Shown here piece after piece: positions 54,819 through 62,887 of a stretch of DNA of 64,000 nt. Under the pieces are notes generated by a model, which saw only the letters and a list, made by a program, of their open reading frames with translations, was not told the origin of the DNA and did no database searches. The stretch spans positions 1-64,000 of the forward strand of contig JALEZD010000008.1 of NCBI GenBank assembly GCA_022772735.1, given 5' to 3'. The position numbers and the translations under genes were made by a program. Source of the stretch: Erysipelotrichaceae bacterium. GTDB lineage: Bacteria; Bacillota_I; Bacilli_A; Erysipelotrichales; Erysipelotrichaceae. Position 1 is the first letter of the stretch. Every line of letters begins with the position of its first letter.

Positions 54819-54995
54819 ATGCCAGTTAAAGTAGATCAAGATACTTGTATTGGATGTGAAGCTTGTGTTTCTACATGTCCAGTTGAATCATTAAGTATGA
54901 ACGCTGATGGAAAATCTCAAGAAGATACATCTACATGTATCGATTGTGGAGCATGTATTCCTACATGTCCAGTATCAGCAATTTCAGAAATTTAA
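54819..54995 (+). CDS. Ferredoxin, 2[4Fe-4S] clostridial type
   Basis: A 58-residue electron carrier with two CxxCxxCxxxCP motifs: CIGCEACVSTCP (from Cys10) and CIDCGACIPTCP (from Cys40), each binding a [4Fe-4S] cluster. It would serve low-potential reactions such as pyruvate:ferredoxin oxidoreductase or hydrogenase, implying an anaerobic lifestyle. AAGGAGG precedes the ATG and a terminator follows, so it is a short stand-alone unit. Confidence 0.95.
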   Translation: MPVKVDQDTCIGCEACVSTCPVESLSMNADGKSQEDTSTCIDCGACIPTCPVSAISEI

Positions 54996-55005
54996 AATAT
55001 AAATT

Positions 55006-55034
55006 AGAGTATTTAGAGATAAATGCTCTTTTTT
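55006..55034 (+). terminator. Terminator after ferredoxin
   Basis: AGAGTATTT (55006-55014) pairs with AAATGCTCT (55021-55029) with one G-U, then TTTTT. Confidence 0.85.
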
Positions 55035-55142
55035 ATTTCTTTTTTCGTGAAATATAGTATTATTTAACATAGTTATACGATAGGATTGATTGACTATTAA
55101 TAATAAAAAATAGTAATATAAATTGCTAATTATGGAGGGAAT

Positions 55143-56582
55143 ATGGAAAAAATAAGTGTGAAATTACCATCACTAGCTGATGCGAAAAGAAGAAGTAAAC
55201 AACCTTCAAATATTGAAAGAGTTAACTATGATTTGCCAGAATATGTAAAAAACATAGGGGTAAATAGAAAATATTATTTAAGAACATATGGATGTCAAGC
55301 AAATGAAAGAGATAGTGAAACAATTTCTGGACTTTTAGAACAAATGAATTTTGAAAGAACAACTAAACCAGAAGATGCAGATTTTTTATTGTTTAACACA
55401 TGTGCAATTCGTGCAAATGCTGAAAATAAAGTTTTTGGTGAAATTGGTCAATTAAAAAGGCTAAAGGTTAACAATCCAGATATAATCTTTGGTATTTGTG
55501 GATGTATGGTTCAAGAAGAAGTTGTTGTTGATAAAATATTGAAACAATATGATCAAATTGATTTGATATTTGGTACCCATAACATTCATAGATTTCCTCA
55601 ACTTTTATACAATGCTATGATGTCAAAAGAAAGAACGGTTGAAGTTTTTTCTAAAGAAGGAGAAATAATAGAAAATTTACCTGTAAATAGATTTAATAAC
55701 TATAAAGCATGGGTAAACATTATGTATGGTTGTGATAAATTTTGTACATATTGTATTGTTCCATATACTAGAGGTAAACAAAGATCTAGACTAATGGAAG
55801 ATATAATAAACGAAGTAAAAGAATTAAAGGAAAAAGGGTATAAGGAAATTACTTTACTTGGGCAAAATGTTAATGCTTATGGAAAAGATTTAAATATGGA
55901 AGACGGATTTGCAGATTTACTTGAACAAGTAGCTAAGGTTGGTGTTGAACGTATTAGATTTTCAACAAGTCATCCTAAAGACTTTAGTATAAAAATGGTA
56001 GAAGTAATGCGTGATAATAAAAATATAATGCCATTTTTACATTTGCCAGTACAATCAGGTAATAATGAAATACTTAGAAAGATGGCTAGAGGCTATACTG
56101 TAGAACATTATAAAATGCTTTTTGATGAATTAAAGAAAAATATTCCCAATATTGCATTTAGCACAGATATGATTGTTGGATTTCCAAATGAAACAGAAGA
56201 ACAATTTCAAGATACATTAAAACTTGTAGAATATTGCCAATTCGATTTTGCATTCTTATTTATATATAGTCCAAGAGTAGGTACACCAGCTGCAAAAATG
56301 GAAGATAGTATTGATGAAAAGACAAAATCAAGACGTTTAAAAGAGTTAAATGAAAAAGTTGCTAGTTACGCTAATCTTAAAAATCAAGCTTATCTAAATA
56401 AAGTAGTTAAAGTACTTGTTGATGGTAAAAGTAAGAAAAATGATAAAGTTTATAGCGGATATTCAGAAGAAAATAAATTGGTTAATTTTACAGGTGAAAA
56501 TATAAAAACAGGTGATATTGTTGATGTATTAATCACAGAGATTAGAAGTTGGTCAATGAATGGTGAAAAGGTTGAGCGATAG
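55143..56582 (+). CDS. miaB: tRNA-2-methylthio-N6-dimethylallyladenosine synthase MiaB
   Basis: Radical SAM methylthiotransferase acting on i6A37 of tRNAs reading codons that start with U, which include Phe and Tyr codons. The 479-residue chain has a Bacilli-type N-terminal extension of about 40 residues, cluster Cys in RTYGCQANERDSE, NTCAIRANAENK and GICGCMVQE, the radical SAM motif CDKFCTYCIVP, and a C-terminal TRAM domain. GGAGGG precedes the ATG. It probably shares a transcript with the RNase J paralogue 60 bases on. Confidence 0.96.
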   Translation: MEKISVKLPSLADAKRRSKQPSNIERVNYDLPEYVKNIGVNRKYYLRTYGCQANERDSETISGLLEQMNFERTTKPEDADFLLFNTCAIRANAENKVFGEIGQLKRLKVNNPDIIFGICGCMVQEEVVVDKILKQYDQIDLIFGTHNIHRFPQLLYNAMMSKERTVEVFSKEGEIIENLPVNRFNNYKAWVNIMYGCDKFCTYCIVPYTRGKQRSRLMEDIINEVKELKEKGYKEITLLGQNVNAYGKDLNMEDGFADLLEQVAKVGVERIRFSTSHPKDFSIKMVEVMRDNKNIMPFLHLPVQSGNNEILRKMARGYTVEHYKMLFDELKKNIPNIAFSTDMIVGFPNETEEQFQDTLKLVEYCQFDFAFLFIYSPRVGTPAAKMEDSIDEKTKSRRLKELNEKVASYANLKNQAYLNKVVKVLVDGKSKKNDKVYSGYSEENKLVNFTGENIKTGDIVDVLITEIRSWSMNGEKVER

Positions 56583-56641
56583 TCTAGAAAAAAATTGTTT
56601 TTCGTGGTAGTCTTAACTTAAAGGTTTTGGAGGAATTAATA

Positions 56642-58306
56642 ATGGATAATATAAAGATTTTTGCATTAGGTGGTCTTGATGAAGATGGCAAAAACTGTTA
56701 TATAGTTGAAGTAAATGATAAAATTTTTGTGCTTGAATGTGGGTTGAAATATCCAGAAGGTGACCAACTTGGCATAGAAATGATAATACCTGATTTCAAT
56801 TATTTGATAGAAAATAAAGAAAGAATAAAAGGTGTATTTATTAGTCATGCAAATGAAGATGTAATGGCAGGAGTTATTAAACTTGCAAAGGTAATTAATG
56901 TTCCAATTTATACTGCACCATTAACTGCCTATATAATTGAAAATAGATTGAAAAAAGAAGGAATAAAGAAATATGGTATACATAGAATTCAAAGAAATTC
57001 TACTTTAAACATTGATGGAGTAACAGTAAAAACATTTGGAGTTACACAATCTATTGCAGATTCTTTTGGTGTTGCCATTAAAACGGATAAAGGATATGTT
57101 GTTTACAGTAGTGAATTTATTTTTGATTATGATATAAAAAATGAAGCATTTAAGTGTGACATAATAAATTTAACTAAAATTGGTCAAGAAGGTGTTTTAG
57201 CACTTTTGAGTGAATCAGTCGCATCTACAAGAAGTGGGCATAGTGCACCAAATCATAAAATAACACCTTTAGTAGAATCATATTTTGAAGAAACAGATAA
57301 TAGAATATGTATTACAATGTATAATCAAAACTTGTACAGACTTATAGAAATTATTGAGTTGGCTAATAAGTATAATAGAAAAATAGTTTTTTATGATGAT
57401 GAATTAAAAGAATTTATGAACGAGGTTGCAAAATTGGGTTATTATCATGTTCCAGTTGGACTTGAAATACCTAAGAGCCAGTTTAATAACGATTTAGAAA
57501 ATGTTTTGGTTATTATTTCTGGTGTTGGGTCAAATATCTTTAAAAGAGTTTTAACTATTGCTACAAAAGAAGATCCATTAATAGAATTTAGACCTACTGA
57601 TACAATTATAATTGCCTCTCCATCTGTTCCTGGTACAGAAAGAGAAGCAAACAGAATGGAAAATGGTCTTTATAAAGAAGGTGCAAAGGTTTATGCAACT
57701 GATAAAAAAAGAATGTTTTCAATGCATGCTGCAATTGAAGATTTAAAAATGATGATATATTTATTTAAACCAAAATATTATATTCCAATAAAAGGCGAAT
57801 ATAGACAATTAATATCAAATGCAAATATTGCACTTGATATGGGATATAATGCAAATAAAATAATTGTTTTAGATAATGGTCAAATTGCTACAATAAAAGA
57901 CGGTGAACTTCAAAAAGATTTTGGGAAAATCGAATTAGAAGATGTTTTAGTTGATGGTAATGATTCTTTAGACGCAAGTGGCATGGTTTTAAGAGATAGA
58001 GAAACATTATCAACAGATGGTGCAATTGTAGTTGGGGTTGTTATAAATCATACAACCAAAAAAATAATTGGTGGACCTGATGTACAAAGTAGAGGGGTTA
58101 TCTATTTAAAAGATGCAGACCATATTGTAAAAACAATTGGTGAAATGATGGAAAAAATTATTGAAGATTCTGTAAAAAGTGGTAAATATGATAATATGAA
58201 TTGTCGTTTAGAAGCTAGAGAAACAATTGGTAAATACGTTTTAAAAGAAACTGGTAAAAAACCGATGATACTTCCTGCGATAGTTGAAATAAATTCAGTT
58301 GAATAG
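56642..58306 (+). CDS. RNase J-family paralogue with degenerate metal site
   Basis: A 554-residue protein with the full RNase J layout: beta-lactamase fold, beta-CASP domain and C-terminal domain. The catalytic HxHxDH motif reads H69-A-N71-E-D73-V74, so two His ligands are missing; the usual GSQGEP loop reads ISGVGSNIF; and PIHGEYR reads PIKGEYR, losing another His. Hydrolytic activity is doubtful. By analogy with B. subtilis RNase J2, the weak partner in the J1-J2 complex, it may be a structural subunit of an active RNase J encoded elsewhere. ATG 56642 follows TTGGAGG. ftsK-like gene starts 10 bases after its stop. Confidence 0.88.
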   Translation: MDNIKIFALGGLDEDGKNCYIVEVNDKIFVLECGLKYPEGDQLGIEMIIPDFNYLIENKERIKGVFISHANEDVMAGVIKLAKVINVPIYTAPLTAYIIENRLKKEGIKKYGIHRIQRNSTLNIDGVTVKTFGVTQSIADSFGVAIKTDKGYVVYSSEFIFDYDIKNEAFKCDIINLTKIGQEGVLALLSESVASTRSGHSAPNHKITPLVESYFEETDNRICITMYNQNLYRLIEIIELANKYNRKIVFYDDELKEFMNEVAKLGYYHVPVGLEIPKSQFNNDLENVLVIISGVGSNIFKRVLTIATKEDPLIEFRPTDTIIIASPSVPGTEREANRMENGLYKEGAKVYATDKKRMFSMHAAIEDLKMMIYLFKPKYYIPIKGEYRQLISNANIALDMGYNANKIIVLDNGQIATIKDGELQKDFGKIELEDVLVDGNDSLDASGMVLRDRETLSTDGAIVVGVVINHTTKKIIGGPDVQSRGVIYLKDADHIVKTIGEMMEKIIEDSVKSGKYDNMNCRLEARETIGKYVLKETGKKPMILPAIVEINSVE

Positions 58307-58316
58307 GGGAAATATA

Positions 58317-60650
58317 GTGGCAAGAAAAAGTAAAAAAGAAACAAAAAAAGATCAAGAACTTTTGATGTTTATCTTTATTGTTACTTTTGTTGCGTTGAGC
58401 ATAATTGCGTATACAAGACAGGGTATAATAGGGATATTCTTTTCAAACTTGGTAAGATTTATTTTTGGAGAATATGCATATACTATTTTGTTGGTTCTGA
58501 TTGTAGTTTTAATAGGGATGTTATTTGATAGAAAAAAGGCAATATTTAACGGAAAAACAATTTTTGCGATATGTATTTTAATTAGTGCGTTGTTGTTGTA
58601 CTCATCAATAAATAGTATAAATGAAGAAGTAGGTTTCCAAATTTTTGAAAATTACCTGTCAAATTTACCAGATTATTTTAACAAGGAAACAATTCTAACT
58701 TACGGGGGAGTTATTGGTTCGTTCCTTTTATCAATATCAACTATTTTGTTTGCTAAAACTGGCACATATGTATTAATTGGCGCTTTATCAATAATAGGTA
58801 TACTAATTTTAATTCCGCTAAAAACTTATGGTGCATTTTGGGAATTTCTTAAAAAGTTTTTTGTTCTGCCTGAAAAGTATATGAATGCTGGGCTTGAAGA
58901 ATATGAAGAAGAGGATTATGAAGAGTTTGAACCAGTGAAAAAAGAGAGAATTGTACAAACAAAGTTTGCTGGTGCACTTGATGAAAAGGACGATTATAAG
59001 GAATATATTAAAGACTCTAAATCTTCAATATTTATGGATGTAGATCCAGAAATTGTTAAGAATGAAGAAATTGAAATAGTTGAGAAAGTAAATGAGCCTA
59101 CACTAAGTGTTGTAAATAATAAACCTGAAGTTGTTGAAGAAGTTAAAAATATTTCTAAAAAAGAAGAAGTTAAATCAGATGTAAGTTTGAAGGAACTTGT
59201 TAAACCAACATTTGATGGAGAATATATAATTCCTAATATAAACATTTTAGATGCAGTTTCTGCAAAATCGAAAAGTAGTTCAAATGCAATTGCTGCAAAG
59301 GAAAAAGGAATTAGATTATTGGAAATTTTAAAAAATTTTAATGTTGATGCAAATTTGATTGCAACTCATGTTGGACCATCAGTTACTAAATTTGAAATTA
59401 AACCAGATACAAATGTAAAGGTAAGTAAAATTATTGGTATACAAGATAATATAAAAATGGAGTTAGCTGCAAGAGATATTAGAATTGAAGCTCCAATTCC
59501 TGGTAAAAATGCAATTGGTATAGAAATACCAAATGTAGAAACAACACCAGTTAAAATGAAAGAAATTATTAGTGATATTCCACTTGATAAAAAAAATAAA
59601 CCTTTACTTTTAGCACTTGGTAAAGATTTGTTAGGAAAATCAGTTTTCTGCCAATTAGATAAAATGCCTCACCTATTAATAGCTGGTGCTACAGGTTCTG
59701 GAAAATCTGTGTGTATGAATGCAATAATAACATCTTTATTATTGAGAACAACTCCTGATGAAGTGAAAATGTTACTTGTAGATCCTAAAAAAGTTGAATT
59801 TACACCTTATGCAAATATTCCACATTTAATTGGACCTGTTATAAATGATTCAAATCATGCAAATAATGCACTAAAGATTATTGTACAAATTATGGATGAA
59901 AGATATGACTTGTTCTCATTAAATCAAGTGAGAAATATTCAAACCTATAACGAAAAGGTAAAAAAAGATCCAACTGATGCAAATCTTAAACCACTTCCAT
60001 ATATAGTAGTAATTATTGATGAGTTAGCTGATTTAATGGCAGTTGCTGGTAAAGAGGTTGAGGTTAGTATCCAAAGAATAACCCAGCTTGCTCGTGCTGC
60101 AGGTATTCATTTGATTGTTGCTACACAAAGACCTAGTACAGATGTAATAACAGGGGTAATTAAGTCTAATATTCCAAGTAGAATAGCATTTAGCGTTTCT
60201 AGTGGAATAGATAGTAGGACAATTTTGGATCAAATTGGTGCTGAAAGATTGTTAGGTAATGGAGATATGTTATATTTTCCAATTGGAGAACCAAGTTCTT
60301 TAAGACTTCAAGGAGTTTATGTTACTGATGATGAAGTTTCAAGAATTGCGGAATATTGTTCTGCGCAAAGAAGACCTATGTATGATGATGCGTTTGTTAG
60401 ACTTGAAGGTGTAGAAGGTAATGATGGAACAGCGATTTTACAAGCTAGCGAAGATCCATTATATATAGAAATAAAAGAATATGTTATTGAAGTACAAAAA
60501 GCTTCAACATCTCTTTTACAAAGAAGATTTGGTATTGGATATAATAGAGCAGCTAGAATGATTGATATTCTTGAACAAAATGGTGTTATTGGTCCAGCGC
60601 AAGGTTCAAAACCAAGAGATGTTTATCTTAAAAAAGATGATGAATTTTAA
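58317..60650 (+). CDS. ftsK: DNA translocase FtsK/SpoIIIE
   Basis: A 777-residue DNA pump for chromosome segregation at division. Four N-terminal membrane helices (about residues 15-170), an acidic linker (170-320), then the motor: alpha/beta domain, Walker A IAGATGSGKSV, Walker B VVIIDELADLM, and the C-terminal gamma domain (ASTSLLQRRFGIGYNRAARMIDILEQNGVIGP) that reads KOPS/SRS-type sequences. GTG 58317 is the start, six bases after AGGGGA; the upstream TTG 58299 lies inside the previous gene. Confidence 0.95.
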   Translation: MARKSKKETKKDQELLMFIFIVTFVALSIIAYTRQGIIGIFFSNLVRFIFGEYAYTILLVLIVVLIGMLFDRKKAIFNGKTIFAICILISALLLYSSINSINEEVGFQIFENYLSNLPDYFNKETILTYGGVIGSFLLSISTILFAKTGTYVLIGALSIIGILILIPLKTYGAFWEFLKKFFVLPEKYMNAGLEEYEEEDYEEFEPVKKERIVQTKFAGALDEKDDYKEYIKDSKSSIFMDVDPEIVKNEEIEIVEKVNEPTLSVVNNKPEVVEEVKNISKKEEVKSDVSLKELVKPTFDGEYIIPNINILDAVSAKSKSSSNAIAAKEKGIRLLEILKNFNVDANLIATHVGPSVTKFEIKPDTNVKVSKIIGIQDNIKMELAARDIRIEAPIPGKNAIGIEIPNVETTPVKMKEIISDIPLDKKNKPLLLALGKDLLGKSVFCQLDKMPHLLIAGATGSGKSVCMNAIITSLLLRTTPDEVKMLLVDPKKVEFTPYANIPHLIGPVINDSNHANNALKIIVQIMDERYDLFSLNQVRNIQTYNEKVKKDPTDANLKPLPYIVVIIDELADLMAVAGKEVEVSIQRITQLARAAGIHLIVATQRPSTDVITGVIKSNIPSRIAFSVSSGIDSRTILDQIGAERLLGNGDMLYFPIGEPSSLRLQGVYVTDDEVSRIAEYCSAQRRPMYDDAFVRLEGVEGNDGTAILQASEDPLYIEIKEYVIEVQKASTSLLQRRFGIGYNRAARMIDILEQNGVIGPAQGSKPRDVYLKKDDEF

Positions 60651-60671
60651 GCAATGGAAACATTGCTTTTT
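60650..60671 (+). terminator. Terminator after ftsK-like gene
   Basis: AGCAATG (60650-60656), loop GAAA, CATTGCT (60661-60667), then TTTT. Confidence 0.88.
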
Positions 60672-60752
60672 AATTTGTAAAAAATAATAAAAATTTATTG
60701 TGATTAGCAAAATTTTTATTATAATTTTATGATAAAGGTAAAAAAATAGTGT

Positions 60753-60781
60753 TTGACTACATTTAAAATAGTATATAAAAT
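60753..60781 (+). promoter_or_regulatory. Promoter of the BMP lipoprotein gene
   Basis: TTGACT (60753-60758), 17-nt spacer, TAAAAT (60776-60781). A small hairpin GGCAT-AA-ATGCC follows at 60790-60801, just before the ribosome site. No purine-riboswitch core was seen. Confidence 0.65.
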
Positions 60782-60823
60782 TATATATAGGCATAAATGC
60801 CAATTAATGTACGGAGGAAAGAC

Positions 60824-61906
60824 ATGAAAAAGTTAAGCAAAGTTTTATTTTCGCTTTTGATTTCTTCTGCGCTTATTGCTGGATGTTCAGCAAATAAAAG
60901 CACAGAAACAAAAACAAGCGAAGCAACAGCTACTACTGAAACAGCTTCAGGTGAATGTGCAGTTAAAATTGGTTTAGTTACAGATACAGGTGGAGTTGAT
61001 GATAAGTCATTCAACCAATCAGCATGGGAAGGTGTGCAAAAATTCGCTGAAGAAAATAATTTAAAAGATTGTGTACAATATTTACAATCAAATTCAGAAA
61101 CAGACTACATTCCAAATTTAACAACACTTGCTGAAGAAGGATATGATTTAGTAATTGCAGTTGGTTATTTATTCCAAGATGCAATTGATACAGTATCTGC
61201 TCAATTCCCTAATAGTAACTTCTTATTTATTGATTCAGTTAGTCCATCAACTAATGTTATGAACGCTGTTTATAGTGCTGAACAAGGTTCATATTTAGTT
61301 GGTATTGCTGCAGGTAGAAAAGCAATTGAAAATGGTTCAAAAACTGTAGGATTTGTTGGTGGTGCTGAAGGTGCTTTAATTGGTGCGTTCCAAGCTGGTT
61401 ATGAACAAGGTGTTTTATCAGTTTGTGCTGATTGCAAAATTTATGTAGATTATGCAGATAGTTTCTCTGATGATGCAAAAGGTCAACAATTAGCTTATAA
61501 ACAATATGGTGCTGGTGCAACTGTAATTTATCAAGCTGCAGGTGCTGCTGGTAATGGTGTAATAAAAGAAGCTAAAGAACGTGGAGATGTATGGGCAATT
61601 GGTGTTGATAAAGACCAATATGAAGATGGAAAAGTTGATGGAGATAAATCAATTATTTTAACTTCAATGGTTAAGAGAGTTGATATTTCTACATATACTG
61701 CTTCTACAAATGTATTAAATAAAAAATTTGAACCAGGTACAACAGTATTTGATTTAACAAATGAAGGTGTTGGTGCTGAAATTTCTACAGGAAGAAACTT
61801 AACTGATGAAGATATAACTGTAATAAAAGAAGCTGCAGAAGCAATCAAATCAGGTAAGATTGTAGTTGATGCAAACCCAACAATTAAAAACGGTTCTACA
61901 AACTAA
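60824..61906 (+). CDS. BMP-family ABC transporter substrate-binding lipoprotein
   Basis: A 360-residue lipoprotein with lipobox LIAGC (Cys21) and the BMP/PnrA fold: KIGLVTDTGGVDDKSFNQSAWEGVQKFAEEN, FLFIDSV, VGFVGGAEGALIGAFQAGYEQG, IYQAAGAAGNGVIKEA and GVDKDQ. Members such as PnrA and BmpA bind purine or pyrimidine nucleosides for ABC import. The ATPase gene lies at 62888, with a patatin gene between. ATG 60824 follows GGAGG. A terminator directly downstream suggests that the binding protein is made in excess of the later genes. Confidence 0.93.
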   Translation: MKKLSKVLFSLLISSALIAGCSANKSTETKTSEATATTETASGECAVKIGLVTDTGGVDDKSFNQSAWEGVQKFAEENNLKDCVQYLQSNSETDYIPNLTTLAEEGYDLVIAVGYLFQDAIDTVSAQFPNSNFLFIDSVSPSTNVMNAVYSAEQGSYLVGIAAGRKAIENGSKTVGFVGGAEGALIGAFQAGYEQGVLSVCADCKIYVDYADSFSDDAKGQQLAYKQYGAGATVIYQAAGAAGNGVIKEAKERGDVWAIGVDKDQYEDGKVDGDKSIILTSMVKRVDISTYTASTNVLNKKFEPGTTVFDLTNEGVGAEISTGRNLTDEDITVIKEAAEAIKSGKIVVDANPTIKNGSTN

Positions 61907-61930
61907 AGATGGATAAATCCATCTTTTCTA
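61905..61930 (+). terminator. Terminator after BMP lipoprotein gene
   Basis: AAAGATGGA (61905-61913), loop TAAA, TCCATCTTT (61918-61926), then TC. Confidence 0.75.
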
Positions 61931-61931
61931 A

Positions 61932-61965
61932 TATTAAAGACATAAATATTATTGTGTCTTTAATA
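61932..61965 (+). repeat. Second hairpin before the patatin gene
   Basis: TATTAAAGACA (61932-61942) pairs with TGTCTTTAATA (61955-61965), 11 bp perfect, 12-base loop, not followed by a T-run. It lies just upstream of the patatin ribosome site and may stabilise the mRNA 5' end or act as an operator. Confidence 0.6.
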
Positions 61966-61982
61966 CTAGAAATGGAGGCTAT

Positions 61983-62837
61983 ATGACTAGTTTAATTTTA
62001 GAAGGTGGATCATTTAGAGCTATATTTACTGCAGGGGTTTTAGATGGATTTATGGAAAACAATATTTATTTCCCATATGTAATAGGCGTTTCTGGTGGAA
62101 TAAGTAATGCTGCTTCATATATTTCAAAACAAAATGGAAGAAATTTAAAGGTAATTAAAGAATATAGGAATGATAAAAAATATGCAGGATTAAATAACTT
62201 TTTTACTGACAAAAGTATATTTGGAGTTGAATTTGTTTTTGAAACTATTCCAAACGAACTAGTTCCTTTTGATTATGAAACTTTTTATAATTATAAAGGT
62301 ATGGTTCTTGCCGCAGTGACAAATGCACATACAGGCAAGAGTGAGTATTTGGATGCACTTGCTGGTACGACACAGAATGAAGTATTTAAAGCAACATGCT
62401 CAATTCCAGCATTGTTTGAACCACAAAAAATTGGAGATAATTTATATTTTGATGGTGGAGTAAGTGATTCAATTCCAATTGTAAAAGCAATGAATGATAA
62501 AAATGATAAACATATAATAGTTTTAACACAGCCAAAAGGTTATAAAAAGGAACTTGATGTTCAAACAAAAATGGCAGCAATGATTATTGAAAAAAAATAT
62601 CCAATGATTGCATATAAACTAAGACATAGGTATGAACTGTATAATTTACAAGTTAAATTATGTGAAAAACTTGAACAAGAGAATAAGGCGATAATTATTA
62701 GACCAAATACCTTATTAAAGTCAGATGAAAATGATATTGAAATTTTAGAGAATACTTATAATGAAGGTAAAAAATGGGTATATGATAATTTAGATAAAAT
62801 AAAAAAATTTTTAGGAAATGAGAAATTGGATTATTAA
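61983..62837 (+). CDS. Patatin-like phospholipase (YjjU/RssA type)
   Basis: A 284-residue Ser-Asp dyad hydrolase. The oxyanion loop is LILEGGSFRAIFTAGVLDGF, the nucleophile Ser is in GVSGG (G-x-S-x-G), and the Asp in YFDGGVSDSIP. The family cleaves fatty acyl esters of phospholipids or lysolipids; the cellular substrate is unknown. GGAGG precedes the ATG. Its insertion between the substrate-binding lipoprotein and the ATPase of the BMP importer is unusual. Confidence 0.92.
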   Translation: MTSLILEGGSFRAIFTAGVLDGFMENNIYFPYVIGVSGGISNAASYISKQNGRNLKVIKEYRNDKKYAGLNNFFTDKSIFGVEFVFETIPNELVPFDYETFYNYKGMVLAAVTNAHTGKSEYLDALAGTTQNEVFKATCSIPALFEPQKIGDNLYFDGGVSDSIPIVKAMNDKNDKHIIVLTQPKGYKKELDVQTKMAAMIIEKKYPMIAYKLRHRYELYNLQVKLCEKLEQENKAIIIRPNTLLKSDENDIEILENTYNEGKKWVYDNLDKIKKFLGNEKLDY

Positions 62838-62887
62838 ATTAAAACTATTATCATGATATAATATTTTAAAATGAAAGGGTTTTAAAG

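Noticed and set aside
60672-60823. Purine or other nucleoside riboswitch before the BMP lipoprotein gene
   Set aside because: No conserved purine aptamer core (P1 with TATA and the CCTA/TCTACC loops) is present; only a 5-bp hairpin near the ribosome site was seen.
61257-61520. His/Leu-rich leftward frame inside the BMP lipoprotein gene
   Set aside because: An antisense reading of CAA/GGT-rich codons of the lipoprotein; no ribosome site and no resemblance to a real His-rich protein.
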